Below are positions 43,560 through 52,097 of a DNA stretch of 64,000 nt, piece by piece. Numbering within the stretch: the first letter of the stretch is position 1; each line of letters begins with the position of its first letter. The position numbers were made by a program, and so were the translations under genes. A model generated the notes under the pieces. It had not been told where the DNA came from. It was given only the letters and a program-made list of their open reading frames with translations, and did not search any database. This stretch comes from Vulcanimicrobiota bacterium. Its GTDB lineage: Bacteria; Vulcanimicrobiota; Vulcanimicrobiia; Vulcanimicrobiales; Vulcanimicrobiaceae. The stretch spans positions 1 to 64,000 of the forward strand of contig DAIDGX010000023.1 of the NCBI GenBank assembly GCA_027452165.1, in the 5' to 3' direction.

Positions 43560-44192
43560 TCACCTAACTCCCTTGAGTTCGAACGTACAACTTTTACCGC
43601 CCGCAGCGAGCGACTCGGTCTGCTTGCGCTCGCCGCCGATCGTTTCGTCCAGCACGTGATGAATGACCGAGCACATCTCGGGATGCTCCTTCACGACGCC
43701 GGAATACGGGCATGTATGTTCTTGCAGCATGAACCCGCCGTCGATCAAACTGTATTCGGCGACGACCCCGCCCTCGCGCAAGACCTCGGTAAGCTGCGCG
43801 ACGCGCTCCTCGGGAGCCTGTGCCGTCACGCGATCCTTGGCTTTGTCCACAGCGCGGCGTGCGATGCTATCGAAGATCGCTTCAATCGCGCCCTCGCCAT
43901 ACTTGGTCTTCACCTCGCGCAGCACCGCCGAGAGCATCTTGTCGTAGCCCTGCGGGAAGAGCTTGTCGGCGGCAGCGGTCAGCGAGAACTCGAGCGTCGG
44001 CTTGGTGGGGCCACGGCGCACGGAGGTCTCCTCGACCAGCCCGTCGCGTTCGAGCACAACCAGTTGCTGGCGAACGGCGTTGGGCGAGAGGCCAAAGAGC
44101 GCGGCGAGCTCCGCCGCCGAGGCCGAGCCTCGCCGGCGCAGCTCCGCGACGATCTTGCCGCGCGTGGTCTGAAAAAAACGGTCGCCCTGCAT
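43560..44192 (-). CDS. sufR: SufR-type Fe-S-sensing transcriptional repressor
   Basis: Iron-sulfur-dependent repressor of suf genes, 210 residues. The N-terminal winged helix reads KIVAELRRRGSASAAELAAL, then FGLSPNAVRQQLVVLERDGL. The C-terminal sensory region carries three conserved cysteines: C161 (EHTCPYSG), C174 (HPEMCSVIHHVLD) and C202 (KSCTFELKG), as in SufR proteins that bind a [4Fe-4S] or [2Fe-2S] cluster. It is divergent from sufC by 114 bases, which contain a candidate operator. The expected logic is repression with cluster bound and derepression when clusters are lost. Confidence 0.9.
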   Translation of the reverse strand: MQGDRFFQTTRGKIVAELRRRGSASAAELAALFGLSPNAVRQQLVVLERDGLVEETSVRRGPTKPTLEFSLTAAADKLFPQGYDKMLSAVLREVKTKYGEGAIEAIFDSIARRAVDKAKDRVTAQAPEERVAQLTEVLREGGVVAEYSLIDGGFMLQEHTCPYSGVVKEHPEMCSVIHHVLDETIGGERKQTESLAAGGKSCTFELKGVR

Positions 44193-44232
44193 GACTTCGC
44201 TCGTTATCCTAGCACGAGCGCCACGAGATAGT

Positions 44233-44251
44233 AAAGTAAATCCTTGACTTT
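44233..44251 (+). promoter_or_regulatory. candidate SufR operator overlapping the suf promoter -35
   Basis: AAAGTAAATCCTTGACTTT is an imperfect palindrome (AAAGT-N9-ACTTT with internal AA/TT pairs) between divergent sufR and sufC. It overlaps a -35-like TTGACT (44244-44249), which has a -10-like CATAAG at 44266-44271 after a 16-base spacer. A repressor bound here would block RNA polymerase. Similarity to experimentally defined SufR sites of other phyla is not obvious, so this rests on position and symmetry. Confidence 0.5.
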
Positions 44252-44306
44252 CTGCGGGCGCCTGCCATAAGCTACTGAAGCACCCATCCGTTCCAAGGAG
44301 TCAGCC

Positions 44307-45077
44307 GTGTCCGATCGTGGACTTCGCATATCGGGGCTGCGCTGCAGCGTCGAAGGCACCGAGATCCTCAAAGGCATCGACCTCGTCGTCGAGCCGGGCA
44401 AAGTCCATGCGCTCATGGGCCCAAACGGCAGCGGCAAATCGACGCTCGCCTTTTCGCTCACCGGCCACCCAAAGTACGACGTGACCGGCGGAACCGCCAC
44501 CCTCGATGGCGAGGACCTGCTCGGCCTTGCGGCCGATAAGCGCGCGCGCGCCGGCCTCTTTTTGAGCTTCCAATATCCGGCGGCGATTCCGGGTGTCAAG
44601 GTTCCGAATTTTCTCTTCGCAGCCCGCCAAGCGGTGCGCCCAGGTGAATTGACGCCGGCGAAGTTCCGCGCGCTGTTGCTCGAAATGATGGACGTCCTCG
44701 GCATGGATCCCTCGTTCTTGGGCCGCTACCTCAACGACGGCTTCTCCGGCGGCGAAAAGAAGCGCCTCGAAATGCTGCAGATGGCCGTGATGGCACCGAA
44801 GTACGCAATCCTCGATGAGACCGACTCCGGACTCGACGTCGATGCGCTCAAAGACGTCGGCGAGTCGGTGAAGGCCTTGCGCGCGAGCGCCGAAGGCCGT
44901 GATACCGGCTTCTTGATCATCACGCACTATCCGCGCATCCTCCAGCACGTTGCGCCCGACGTCGTCCACGTGATGATGGACGGCCGTATCGTAAAGACCG
45001 GCGACACCGAGCTAGCCCATCGGATCGAACGCGAAGGGTACGATAAGATTCGCGAGGAGATCGGCGCCGTTGCCTAG
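44307..45077 (+). CDS. sufC: Fe-S cluster assembly ATPase SufC
   Basis: ABC-type ATPase that powers the SufBCD scaffold, 256 residues from a GTG with AAGGAG upstream. Motifs are Walker A GPNGSGKST (38-46), a Q-loop in FLSFQYPAAIPGV, the signature NDGFSGGEKKRLEMLQM and Walker B YAILDETDSGLDVDALKDV, which is the SufC-specific form. It opens the operon divergent from sufR. Its end overlaps the sufD start by 8 bases. The usual partner, SufB, is not encoded in this cluster. Confidence 0.96.
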   Translation: MSDRGLRISGLRCSVEGTEILKGIDLVVEPGKVHALMGPNGSGKSTLAFSLTGHPKYDVTGGTATLDGEDLLGLAADKRARAGLFLSFQYPAAIPGVKVPNFLFAARQAVRPGELTPAKFRALLLEMMDVLGMDPSFLGRYLNDGFSGGEKKRLEMLQMAVMAPKYAILDETDSGLDVDALKDVGESVKALRASAEGRDTGFLIITHYPRILQHVAPDVVHVMMDGRIVKTGDTELAHRIEREGYDKIREEIGAVA

Positions 45078-46212
45078 CCTGCTCGTTGACGGCGGTGATC
45101 GCGCCGCGTTGCTCGAACGGTTCCACGCAACGCCGAGCGGCCGCGAGAAGCCGAGCCGTTATTTTAAATACGATCTCGAGTCGCCACAGATCGACGACGC
45201 TGCTGCGGAGCGTGGCTCCGGCGCCGTAAGCTTCGCGAACGTTCCGGAGCGTGCCATCGTCTGCGACCTCGCCACCGCGCGCCGCGATCGTGCCGAGCTC
45301 GTCGCTCGCGCCTATCGCCAAGCACTCGAATCGCACCACAAATACGCGTGGCTAACGCTCGCTTACGGCGGGCTCGGTGCCTTCATCTACCTTCCCGACG
45401 ACTATGCGCCCGACGCACCGATCGTCGTGCGGTACGCGGCAGAAGACGGTGCATCGATCTTCCCGCACACGCTTGTCCTTGCCGAACGCGGCGCTCGCGT
45501 CACGGTCGTCGAGCACCTCGAGATCGGCGCGGGCGGCTTTGCGTGCGGCATCAGCGAGATCGTCGCTTGCGAAGGCGCGCACGTTACCTACGCCGCCGCG
45601 CAATTTGCACCCGAAGACGCACGGGCGTTCTCCACGCGGGTCGCGCGCCCGGGGCGTCATGCCCGCGTGACGTGGGCGACAGCCGAGCTCGGCGCCGCGC
45701 TTGCAATCTCCGATATCGCCGTGACGATCGCCGAACCCGGCGCCGAGGCGACGATCGCCTCGCTCTTCTTCCCGAGTGGCGAGCAACATGCCGACGTGGT
45801 CTCTACCGTCGATCATCGCTCCGGTGATTCGATCTCCGAGACGATCGTCAAAACCGCGGCGACCGGCCGCGGCCAAGCACGATTTCTCGGTAACATCCGC
45901 ATCGCGGAAGGCGCGCAGCGCAGTAACGCCTCGCTGCGCGACGACTCACTGCTGCTCTCGAAAAGCGCGCACGTCGATTCGATTCCGGCACTCGAGATCG
46001 CCGCAAACGACGTCAAAGCATTCCACGGCGCGACGGTCGGGGCGATCGACGAAGAGGCGCTCTTCTACATGACGAGTCGTGGCATCACGCGCGAAGAAGC
46101 CGAACGCATGATCGCGCTCGGCTTCTTCGAACCCGTCATCGAGCGCTTCCCGACCGAGTCGTTGCGCGACGATCTGCGCTCTGCGCTCGAACGAAAGGTC
46201 GGCGCCGCATGA
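45070..46212 (+). CDS. sufD: SufD-type scaffold subunit (SufB/SufD family)
   Basis: A 380-residue SufBD-family beta-helix protein. The C-terminal core motif VKAFHGATVGAIDEEALFYM, then TSRGITREEAERMIALGFFE, matches SufD and SufB. The histidine of FHGATVG corresponds to the SufD His implicated in cluster assembly. The cysteine that precedes it in many members (CSHGATV) is replaced by Ala-Phe. Length fits SufD (about 400), not SufB (about 470), and the SufB N-terminal cysteine region is absent. The start is probably a TTG at 45070 inside sufC. It is coupled to sufS by ATGA. Confidence 0.88.
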   Translation: MPSLLVDGGDRAALLERFHATPSGREKPSRYFKYDLESPQIDDAAAERGSGAVSFANVPERAIVCDLATARRDRAELVARAYRQALESHHKYAWLTLAYGGLGAFIYLPDDYAPDAPIVVRYAAEDGASIFPHTLVLAERGARVTVVEHLEIGAGGFACGISEIVACEGAHVTYAAAQFAPEDARAFSTRVARPGRHARVTWATAELGAALAISDIAVTIAEPGAEATIASLFFPSGEQHADVVSTVDHRSGDSISETIVKTAATGRGQARFLGNIRIAEGAQRSNASLRDDSLLLSKSAHVDSIPALEIAANDVKAFHGATVGAIDEEALFYMTSRGITREEAERMIALGFFEPVIERFPTESLRDDLRSALERKVGAA

Positions 46213-47453
46213 TCGCGATCGACGACGCCAAGGTCCAACGCGTCATCGCCGATTTTCCGATTCTCGCGCGACCCACGTCACGCGGCAAGCGCCTCGTCTA
46301 CCTCGATTCGGCCGCCACGTCACAGAAGCCGAACGTCGTGATCGACGCGATCGATCGCTACTATCGAGAGTATAACGCCAATATCCATCGCGGCGTGTAC
46401 GAAATCGCCGCGCGCGCGACCGACGAATTCGAAGCGGCGCGCGCAAAGGTCGCGCGTTTCATCAACGCCGCGACGCAGGAAGTGATCTGGACGCGCAACG
46501 CAACCGAGGCGATCAACCTCGTAGCGTATAGTTGGGGACTGCAGAACCTCGGACCCGACGACGTCATCCTCACGAGCGAGCTCGAACATCACTCGAACCT
46601 CGTTCCGTGGCAACTCGTCGCGCAGAAGACCGGCGCCTCGCTGCGCTTCATCCCGGCCGACGACCGCGGTGAACTCGTCCTCGACCGGCTCGACACGTTG
46701 CTCGAAGGCGTCAAGCTTCTCGCGATCACGCACGTCAGCAACACGCTCGGAACGATCGTTCCGCTCGAACGGATCATCCCGAAGGCGCGGGCTGCCGGAG
46801 CGACGATCCTCGTCGATGGCGCGCAGGCCATACCGCACCTAGCGGTTGACATGCGAGCGCTCGACGTCGACTTCTACGCCTTCAGCGGCCATAAGATGCT
46901 CGGACCGACCGGTATCGGCGTCCTTTACGGCAAGCGCGCGATCCTCGAAGCGATGCCACCGTTCCTCGCGGGCGGCGACATGATCCGCCACGTCGCCTAC
47001 GATCGTAGTTCGTTCAACGATCTGCCCTGGAAGTTCGAGGCAGGCACGAGCAACATCGCCGACGCGATCGGGCTGGGAGCAGCTGTCGAGTACCTGGAAT
47101 CGCTCGGCATGGACTGGGTGCGCTCCCACGAGCAAGAACTGCTCGCATACGCATTCGAACGCCTCGCGCCGCTCGCGCCGCGCGGGCTCGCCATTTACGG
47201 GCCACACGATCCCGAGCGCGCCTCGGGCGTGATCTCGTTCAATTTTGCCGACATCCATGCCCACGACATGGCCTCGATCTTGGATACCGAAGGGGTTTGC
47301 ATCCGGGCGGGGCACCACTGTACCATGCCGCTTATGGAGAAGATGGGATGGTCCGCGACGGCGCGCGCATCATTGTACGTGTACAACACGCGGGCCGACG
47401 TCGATGCGCTGATCGAGGGGCTCGAGAAGGCCGCGCGGGTCTTCAAGCTCTAG
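46209..47453 (+). CDS. sufS: cysteine desulfurase SufS
   Basis: PLP-dependent group II cysteine desulfurase that releases sulfur from cysteine to SufU, 414 residues. PLP lysine: VDFYAFSGHKMLGPTGIGVL. Catalytic cysteine: GVCIRAGHHCTMPLMEKMG, in the short loop typical of SufS. Other motifs are VYLDSAATSQKPNVVIDAI and TSELEHHSNLVPWQLVA. It starts at an ATG overlapping the sufD stop. SufU follows after 3 bases, the usual Bacillus-like pairing of SufS and SufU. Confidence 0.96.
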   Translation: MIAIDDAKVQRVIADFPILARPTSRGKRLVYLDSAATSQKPNVVIDAIDRYYREYNANIHRGVYEIAARATDEFEAARAKVARFINAATQEVIWTRNATEAINLVAYSWGLQNLGPDDVILTSELEHHSNLVPWQLVAQKTGASLRFIPADDRGELVLDRLDTLLEGVKLLAITHVSNTLGTIVPLERIIPKARAAGATILVDGAQAIPHLAVDMRALDVDFYAFSGHKMLGPTGIGVLYGKRAILEAMPPFLAGGDMIRHVAYDRSSFNDLPWKFEAGTSNIADAIGLGAAVEYLESLGMDWVRSHEQELLAYAFERLAPLAPRGLAIYGPHDPERASGVISFNFADIHAHDMASILDTEGVCIRAGHHCTMPLMEKMGWSATARASLYVYNTRADVDALIEGLEKAARVFKL

Positions 47454-47456
47454 ACG

Positions 47457-47846
47457 ATGGACGATTTCTACCGCGATTTCATCCTCGACCACTATCGCAA
47501 CCCACGCAACCACGGACATCTGGAACGCGCGAGCGCGAGCGCTGAGGACGTGAACCCGCTCTGCGGCGATCGCATCCGCATGGAGCTCGACGTTCGCGGC
47601 GGTGTTATCGCCGACGTTCGCTTCTCCGGCCAAGGCTGCGCGATCAGTCAAGCTTCCGCCTCCATGCTCACCGAGTCCATAAAGGGCATGCCGCTCGAAG
47701 AGGCTGCGAAGCTCTCGAAGGAGATCGTCCTCGAGAACGTCGGCATCGGCATCAGCCCCACGCGCATGAAGTGCGCGATGCTCGGCTTGCGCGTTCTCAA
47801 GAGCGCGGCGATCGGTGAGATCGCCGGCTGGCCCGACGAAGAGTAA
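47457..47846 (+). CDS. sufU: SufU-type zinc-dependent sulfurtransferase/scaffold
   Basis: A 129-residue partner of SufS that accepts its persulfide sulfur. C36 and D38 (NPLCGDRIRMELDV), C61 (SGQGCAISQASASMLTESIK) and C106 (SPTRMKCAMLGLRVL) supply the conserved Zn/sulfur ligands. It begins MDDFYRDFILDHYRNPRNHG like SufU. Compared with Bacillus SufU it is shorter, lacking about 18 residues before the last cysteine, where SufU usually has an insertion relative to IscU. Last gene of the suf operon, 19 bases before a DUF485 gene. Confidence 0.92.
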   Translation: MDDFYRDFILDHYRNPRNHGHLERASASAEDVNPLCGDRIRMELDVRGGVIADVRFSGQGCAISQASASMLTESIKGMPLEEAAKLSKEIVLENVGIGISPTRMKCAMLGLRVLKSAAIGEIAGWPDEE

Positions 47847-47865
47847 CCGCGGACCACGACCGCGC

Positions 47866-48192
47866 ATGCAGCACCCCATGCCTCCTCGCGACTGGGATAC
47901 GATTGCTGCTGATCCTGAATTTCGCGCCTTGATGACGGCGCGCCGGCGCTTCGTGATCCCAGCCTCGATCTTCTTTGCGCTCTTCTTCTTGGCGCTGCCC
48001 GCGAGCCTGGCACTCGCACCGGGCGTCATGGCTCGCGCCGCGATCGGGCCGCTTACGCTCGCCTACGCTTTTGCCTTCGCACAGTTTGTGACGTCGTGGG
48101 TGCTGCTCGCGCTCTACATGCGCGCGGCCCGCGGGTTCGACGTACGCGCACGCCGTATCGCCGAACGCGTACAGACGGAGGCCGTTTCGTGA
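47866..48192 (+). CDS. DUF485 membrane protein (YjcH-like) paired with a symporter
   Basis: A 108-residue protein with two membrane segments (FVIPASIFFALFFLALPASL and LTLAYAFAFAQFVTSWVLLA), the DUF485 plan. Such proteins lie upstream of ActP-type solute:sodium symporters (YjcH-ActP in E. coli). Its stop overlaps the GTG of the symporter (GTGA). It probably assists or modulates the transporter. It follows sufU closely but is functionally unrelated; co-transcription with suf cannot be excluded. Confidence 0.8.
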   Translation: MQHPMPPRDWDTIAADPEFRALMTARRRFVIPASIFFALFFLALPASLALAPGVMARAAIGPLTLAYAFAFAQFVTSWVLLALYMRAARGFDVRARRIAERVQTEAVS

Positions 48193-49817
48193 CCCCAGAC
48201 CCGTTGGTCGTGATGTTCGGGTTGTTTCTCGCGGTCACGCTCGTCATCACCTATTGGGCCTCGGCGCGCAGCAGCTCGAGCCGCGGATTTTATACGGCGC
48301 ATCGCGAGATCAGCGGCATGCAAAACGGCTGGGCGATCGCCGGTGACTACATGTCGGCCGCGTCGTTTCTGGGCATCACCGGCCTCATCGCATTCTTTGG
48401 GTTCGACGGCTTTCTCTATGCGGTTGGCTGGATCGTCGCCTACCTCACCGTGCTTTTCGTTCTCGCGGAACCGATGCGGAACGTCGGGCGCTACACCGTC
48501 GCCGACGTGGTCGCATTCCGCCTGCGAGGGCGTGGCGTGCGAGCCCTCACCGCAGCCTCCACGCTCGTCATCACGTTGCTCTACATGGTCGCGCAGATGG
48601 TCGGCGCGGGCTCGATCGTCAACCTGCTCATCCAACGCATCGACGACATCGTCGCGATCGTTCTCGTCGGCTCGCTCATGCTCGTGTACGTGTTGATCGG
48701 CGGAATGCTCGCGACCACGTGGGTGCAGATCATCAAAGCGGGTCTGTTGCTCGCCGCGTCGCTGACGCTCGGTGTGCTCGTTCTCGCACATTTCGGCTAC
48801 TCGCCCGGCGCGCTTTTCGACGCTGCCACGCGCGTGCACATCGGCGGTATTCCCACGAACCTCTTGCAACCTGGACACTTTTTCAAGGGGCCGCATGCCG
48901 GGCTCGATCTGTTCTCGCTTGGACTTGCGCTCGCGCTCGGCACCGCGGGCCTGCCGCACATCCTCACGCGTTTTTTCACCGTGCCTTCGGCGCGCGCCGC
49001 ACGCACCTCGGTTGGATGGGCGATGGCGCTGATCGGCACGTTCTACCTGCTGACCACATTCATGGGACTCGGCGCCGCGACGATCGTTGGACCGGCGCAC
49101 ATCGGAAAACGCATCGACGGCACCCAAGCCATCCGCTACATCGCGCGTCATCCCGAACGCGCTCAGGCGCTCAACGCCGAGTTTGGCAAAGACGGCTTCA
49201 TCGTTACCCATCAGAATAACAATCTCGCGGCGCCGCTGTTGGCCGAGGCTCTCGGTGGACCGCTGCTTATGGCGTTCGTCGCAGCCGTCGCCTTCGCCAC
49301 GATTCTTGCCGTCGTCGCCGGACTCACGCTCACCGCAGCGTCGGCTTTTTCGCACGATATCTGGTACAGCCTCATTCGGCGCGGTGACGTCCCGGAGAAC
49401 GAGCAGCTTTTCGTCGCACGCTCTGCTGCGCTACTCTTCGGCGTGCTTGCGATCGCGCTCTCGATGCTACTGCACCGCGTGAACGTCGCGTTTCTCGTGG
49501 GACTCGCCTTCGCGGTCGCCGCGAGCACCAACGCGCCGGCACTGATTCTCGCGCTCACGTGGCGTCGCTTCAGCTCCGCGGGCGCGATCAGCGGGATGAT
49601 CGCCGGGCTCATCTCGTCGGTCGCGCTCATCGCCGTCAGTCCGGACGTCATGCACGAACACGCACTCTTTCCGCTACGCAACCCCGGCATCGTCTCCATT
49701 CCACTCGGCTTCCTCGCCGCGGTCGCGGGGACGCTCGTCGCGCGCGACCACGATTCCGAGAATCGCTTCAACGAACTCGAAGTTCGCGCAAACACCGGAA
49801 TCGGCGCCGAACGCTGA
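48189..49817 (+). CDS. solute:sodium symporter (ActP-like, possible acetate permease)
   Basis: A 542-residue SSS-family transporter with about 13 membrane segments. Family features are MQNGWAIAGDYMSAASFLGI, then TGLIAFFGFDGFLYAVGWI, and LTAASTLVITLLYMVAQMVG. GTAGLPHILTRFFTVPSARA is the symporter signature seen in acetate/glycolate permeases. The DUF485 partner upstream makes acetate or another short carboxylate the best guess, but proline- or pantothenate-type members share the fold. The GTG start at 48189 is fixed by the overlap with the DUF485 stop; longer frames upstream are shadows. Confidence 0.87.
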   Translation: MTPDPLVVMFGLFLAVTLVITYWASARSSSSRGFYTAHREISGMQNGWAIAGDYMSAASFLGITGLIAFFGFDGFLYAVGWIVAYLTVLFVLAEPMRNVGRYTVADVVAFRLRGRGVRALTAASTLVITLLYMVAQMVGAGSIVNLLIQRIDDIVAIVLVGSLMLVYVLIGGMLATTWVQIIKAGLLLAASLTLGVLVLAHFGYSPGALFDAATRVHIGGIPTNLLQPGHFFKGPHAGLDLFSLGLALALGTAGLPHILTRFFTVPSARAARTSVGWAMALIGTFYLLTTFMGLGAATIVGPAHIGKRIDGTQAIRYIARHPERAQALNAEFGKDGFIVTHQNNNLAAPLLAEALGGPLLMAFVAAVAFATILAVVAGLTLTAASAFSHDIWYSLIRRGDVPENEQLFVARSAALLFGVLAIALSMLLHRVNVAFLVGLAFAVAASTNAPALILALTWRRFSSAGAISGMIAGLISSVALIAVSPDVMHEHALFPLRNPGIVSIPLGFLAAVAGTLVARDHDSENRFNELEVRANTGIGAER

Positions 49818-49837
49818 CCGCGGCCGTTCGCGCGGCG

Positions 49838-50629
49838 CTACTGTACTTTGATCGCGAAATGGTGCGCGATTTGCAGGCCGTTCGGACCCGCCTCGAGCGA
49901 AAACGTCTCGAAGTACTCGCCGTTCGGCGTCGTGATGTCAGCCGTCACTTTATAACTTCCGTCGGGCTTTTGTTGTGCCCGCACCTCGTTCACACGGGCG
50001 TTCGGCGACATGAACGACTCGTTTGGAAGGCCGCGCAGCAGATACCCGGTCGCAACGGCCTGCTGGCCGCGCGCGAGCGCCCCGAGATATGCACGCACGA
50101 TCGCTGCGGCATGATTCGCGTCGGCTGACCCTGCGATCGGCACGGGCGTTGCCGTCGCGCTCGGCACGGGCGAATGAGCGACGCCAGGTGTTGCGCTCGC
50201 GCTCGGAGCCGCGGTCGGACGATGGGACGGACGCGGTTTGGGCGTGATGAAGATCACGGTCGGCGCCGCGGTGGGCGTTGGCTTTGCGGTTGTCGCCGGC
50301 GATGCACTTGGGGCAACCCGCGCGGGCGCAGCTGCGCTTGGCGCCGCGCTCGGAGAGGCTGCCGGCGGTGGCGACGGTGACGAACTCGCGCTCGGTGCGA
50401 CCGACGGGCCGATCGTAGCCTCCGGCGCGAGGGTCGGCGTCGATCCCGGCAACGGCGTGATCGGCGGCGCGGTGGCAACCGTGGCGGGCGCGGTCATCTT
50501 GTGAAGACGCCACAGCAGCCCGCCGAGCAGAAAGCCCGCAAGCAGCACGAGAACGATGAGCGGGAAGATCGGCATCCCCCCGGTCGGCTCGTCGGGTTCG
50601 AGGCGCCGGCGGCGCGGTGCGTCTTTCAC
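49838..50629 (-). CDS. membrane-anchored Pro/Ser/Ala-rich protein with C-terminal globular domain
   Basis: Not recognised. The 263 residues have a basic cytoplasmic start, one membrane segment (PIFPLIVLVLLAGFLLGGLL), and a low-complexity linker of Pro, Ser, Ala and Thr (about 45-165). A small C-terminal domain (about 170-263) follows: AIVRAYLGALARGQQAVATG, then LPNESFMSPNARVNEVRAQQ, ITTPNGEYFETFSLEA. That end resembles NTF2-like or DUF4878 ligand-binding domains. The GTG overlaps the stop of the preceding gene. It is probably exposed on the periplasmic side. Function unknown. Confidence 0.6.
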   Translation of the reverse strand: MKDAPRRRRLEPDEPTGGMPIFPLIVLVLLAGFLLGGLLWRLHKMTAPATVATAPPITPLPGSTPTLAPEATIGPSVAPSASSSPSPPPAASPSAAPSAAAPARVAPSASPATTAKPTPTAAPTVIFITPKPRPSHRPTAAPSASATPGVAHSPVPSATATPVPIAGSADANHAAAIVRAYLGALARGQQAVATGYLLRGLPNESFMSPNARVNEVRAQQKPDGSYKVTADITTPNGEYFETFSLEAGPNGLQIAHHFAIKVQ

Positions 50630-51036
50630 TCGCGGTCCTTTACGCGCTCGCCGATGCCGTCGAGCAACCGGCGCGGGAGCGCCGAGAGCATGCTGCCATG
50701 CTGCTCGGCGTAGTGCGTCATCGTCTCTTTCAGGAGTCCGGCGTTCTCGCACGCATAGCCGATCAAGGACGCGACCGCATCGGACTCGCCCGCTTCGAGC
50801 GCGGTAAGCGAGCTGTTCGCACCTTCCGCCGCGTCCTCGGAGGATTCGCCGCGATCGCGAAACGCCTCGAACATCGAGCGAACGAGCGCGGTCACCGCAG
50901 CGATGCCCATAACGGGTAGGCCATCGCAGAGGATCGACGCGAGTTCCGCGTCGTCCATCTTGGCAACGTGCTTTTCGACCGCGTCCACGAGCGCTTGCGC
51001 CGGGACATTCCCAAAGTGGGACATCGACGCAAGCAT
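50626..51036 (-). CDS. small helical protein, function unknown
   Basis: A 136-residue soluble protein from the ATG at 51036 (an ATG at 51024 is an alternative). The frame continues upstream but overlaps the divergent gene. It is helical and acidic in the centre (FRDRGESSEDAAEGANSSLT, ALEAGESDAVASLIGYACEN) and ends RRLLDGIGERVKDRE. No family recognised. Coupled by stop/start overlap to the membrane-anchored protein downstream. Confidence 0.5.
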   Translation of the reverse strand: MLASMSHFGNVPAQALVDAVEKHVAKMDDAELASILCDGLPVMGIAAVTALVRSMFEAFRDRGESSEDAAEGANSSLTALEAGESDAVASLIGYACENAGLLKETMTHYAEQHGSMLSALPRRLLDGIGERVKDRE

Positions 51037-51084
51037 ACTCTGCGACGGCAGGCGGCTCCTCGAAGCAGCGCCAAAACTAGCCGT

Positions 51085-51372
51085 GTGATCCGCGTGCGCA
51101 TCCCGCTCGATCTCCATGCCGTCGCCTCCTGCGGCTCGCCGGCCTTTGCGCTCGCGACACCGCTGCGCATCCGCGATGTGCTCGCGCTGGCGGTTCGCGA
51201 AGCGATCGGCGCGCGCGCGCCGCACGACAAATTTCAGCGCAGCATTCGCCGTACGCTCGCCGGATTCGTGGCGGGCGACTTTTTGATCGACGTCAACGGG
51301 CGCCACTTCACCGACTGCGAAGCGGTCGTCATGTGCGAAAGCACGGTTGACGTGCGTTTCTTCATGCGTTGA
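51085..51372 (+). CDS. small hypothetical protein, possibly beta-grasp
   Basis: A 95-residue protein starting at a GTG (MIRVRIPLDLHAVASC). Strand-helix alternation (TPLRIRDVLALAVREAIGAR, then DFLIDVNGRHFTDCEAVVM) loosely recalls ubiquitin-like beta-grasp domains, but the C-terminus is VDVRFFMR without a diglycine. Not recognised with confidence. Its TGA overlaps the ATG of the membrane protein behind it. Confidence 0.45.
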   Translation: MIRVRIPLDLHAVASCGSPAFALATPLRIRDVLALAVREAIGARAPHDKFQRSIRRTLAGFVAGDFLIDVNGRHFTDCEAVVMCESTVDVRFFMR

Positions 51373-52079
51373 TGCCGCTCACACCGCTTCGCGCGATCGT
51401 CGGACGAGCATTTGCCTCCGTCGCGCGCCACGCCGCGCTCTATGCGGTACTCGCCGCCGTCTTGCTCGCCGCGTTCGCGCTCTGTATGACGCAATGGCAC
51501 GCGGCGGCCGCGCCCGATATGGTCGATTTCACGCTCGTGCCAATCTTCGACACCGTGGTCGCCGCCTTCGCACTTGCCGACCTGCGCGGCGAGAGCGCCG
51601 CGAGCGCGGTCTGGCTGCGCGTCCTGGAACGTTGTTGGGCGCCGATCGTCATCGAGTTCGTCGCCGTCGCGATCGCCGAGACCGGCATCGCGTCGCTCGC
51701 TGGCGGACTCCTCGGTTGGCTCTACGCCGTGGTGTTCTTTCTCTTTTCGGTATTGATCGTGTACGCGCCGGTCGTGGCGGTCGTCGATGACTCGATCCCC
51801 TGGTGGTTGCTCGTATGGCGCCCGTTTGGGCTCAGCATGCGCGCGGCAATCGGCACCGATCGCTTCACGCGCGCGACGTTCATGTTCGTTCTGCAATTTA
51901 TCCCGAGCATCATCGAGGTGGCTGCAAGCACGTGGCTCACGCGGCAGCACCACGCGATCGCCTCGCCGTGGATCGCGGTGCCTGCGGGGATACTGATCGA
52001 GGCGCCGCTCGTCACCTTGCTCGCATTCGCCTATTTCGACGCAGCCGGCATGAGTCCAAAGGACGCTTGCAGCGAATGA
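51372..52079 (+). CDS. integral membrane protein, function unknown
   Basis: A 235-residue protein with about five or six membrane segments: AALYAVLAAVLLAAFALCMT, IVIEFVAVAIAETGIASLAG, LYAVVFFLFSVLIVYAPVVA, and segments near the C-terminus (IEAPLVTLLAFAYFDAAG). Layout resembles the glycerophosphoryl diester phosphodiesterase membrane domain/DUF7847-like proteins (YciC-like). No catalytic motif seen. It sits between two other unrecognised proteins and is coupled to the one upstream. Confidence 0.55.
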   Translation: MPLTPLRAIVGRAFASVARHAALYAVLAAVLLAAFALCMTQWHAAAAPDMVDFTLVPIFDTVVAAFALADLRGESAASAVWLRVLERCWAPIVIEFVAVAIAETGIASLAGGLLGWLYAVVFFLFSVLIVYAPVVAVVDDSIPWWLLVWRPFGLSMRAAIGTDRFTRATFMFVLQFIPSIIEVAASTWLTRQHHAIASPWIAVPAGILIEAPLVTLLAFAYFDAAGMSPKDACSE

Positions 52080-52097
52080 TACTGTAGAGACATATCG

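Noticed and set aside
46209-47453. NifS/IscS-type desulfurase
   Set aside because: The catalytic cysteine loop is short (RAGHHC), and the neighbours are SufC, SufD and SufU, so SufS fits better.
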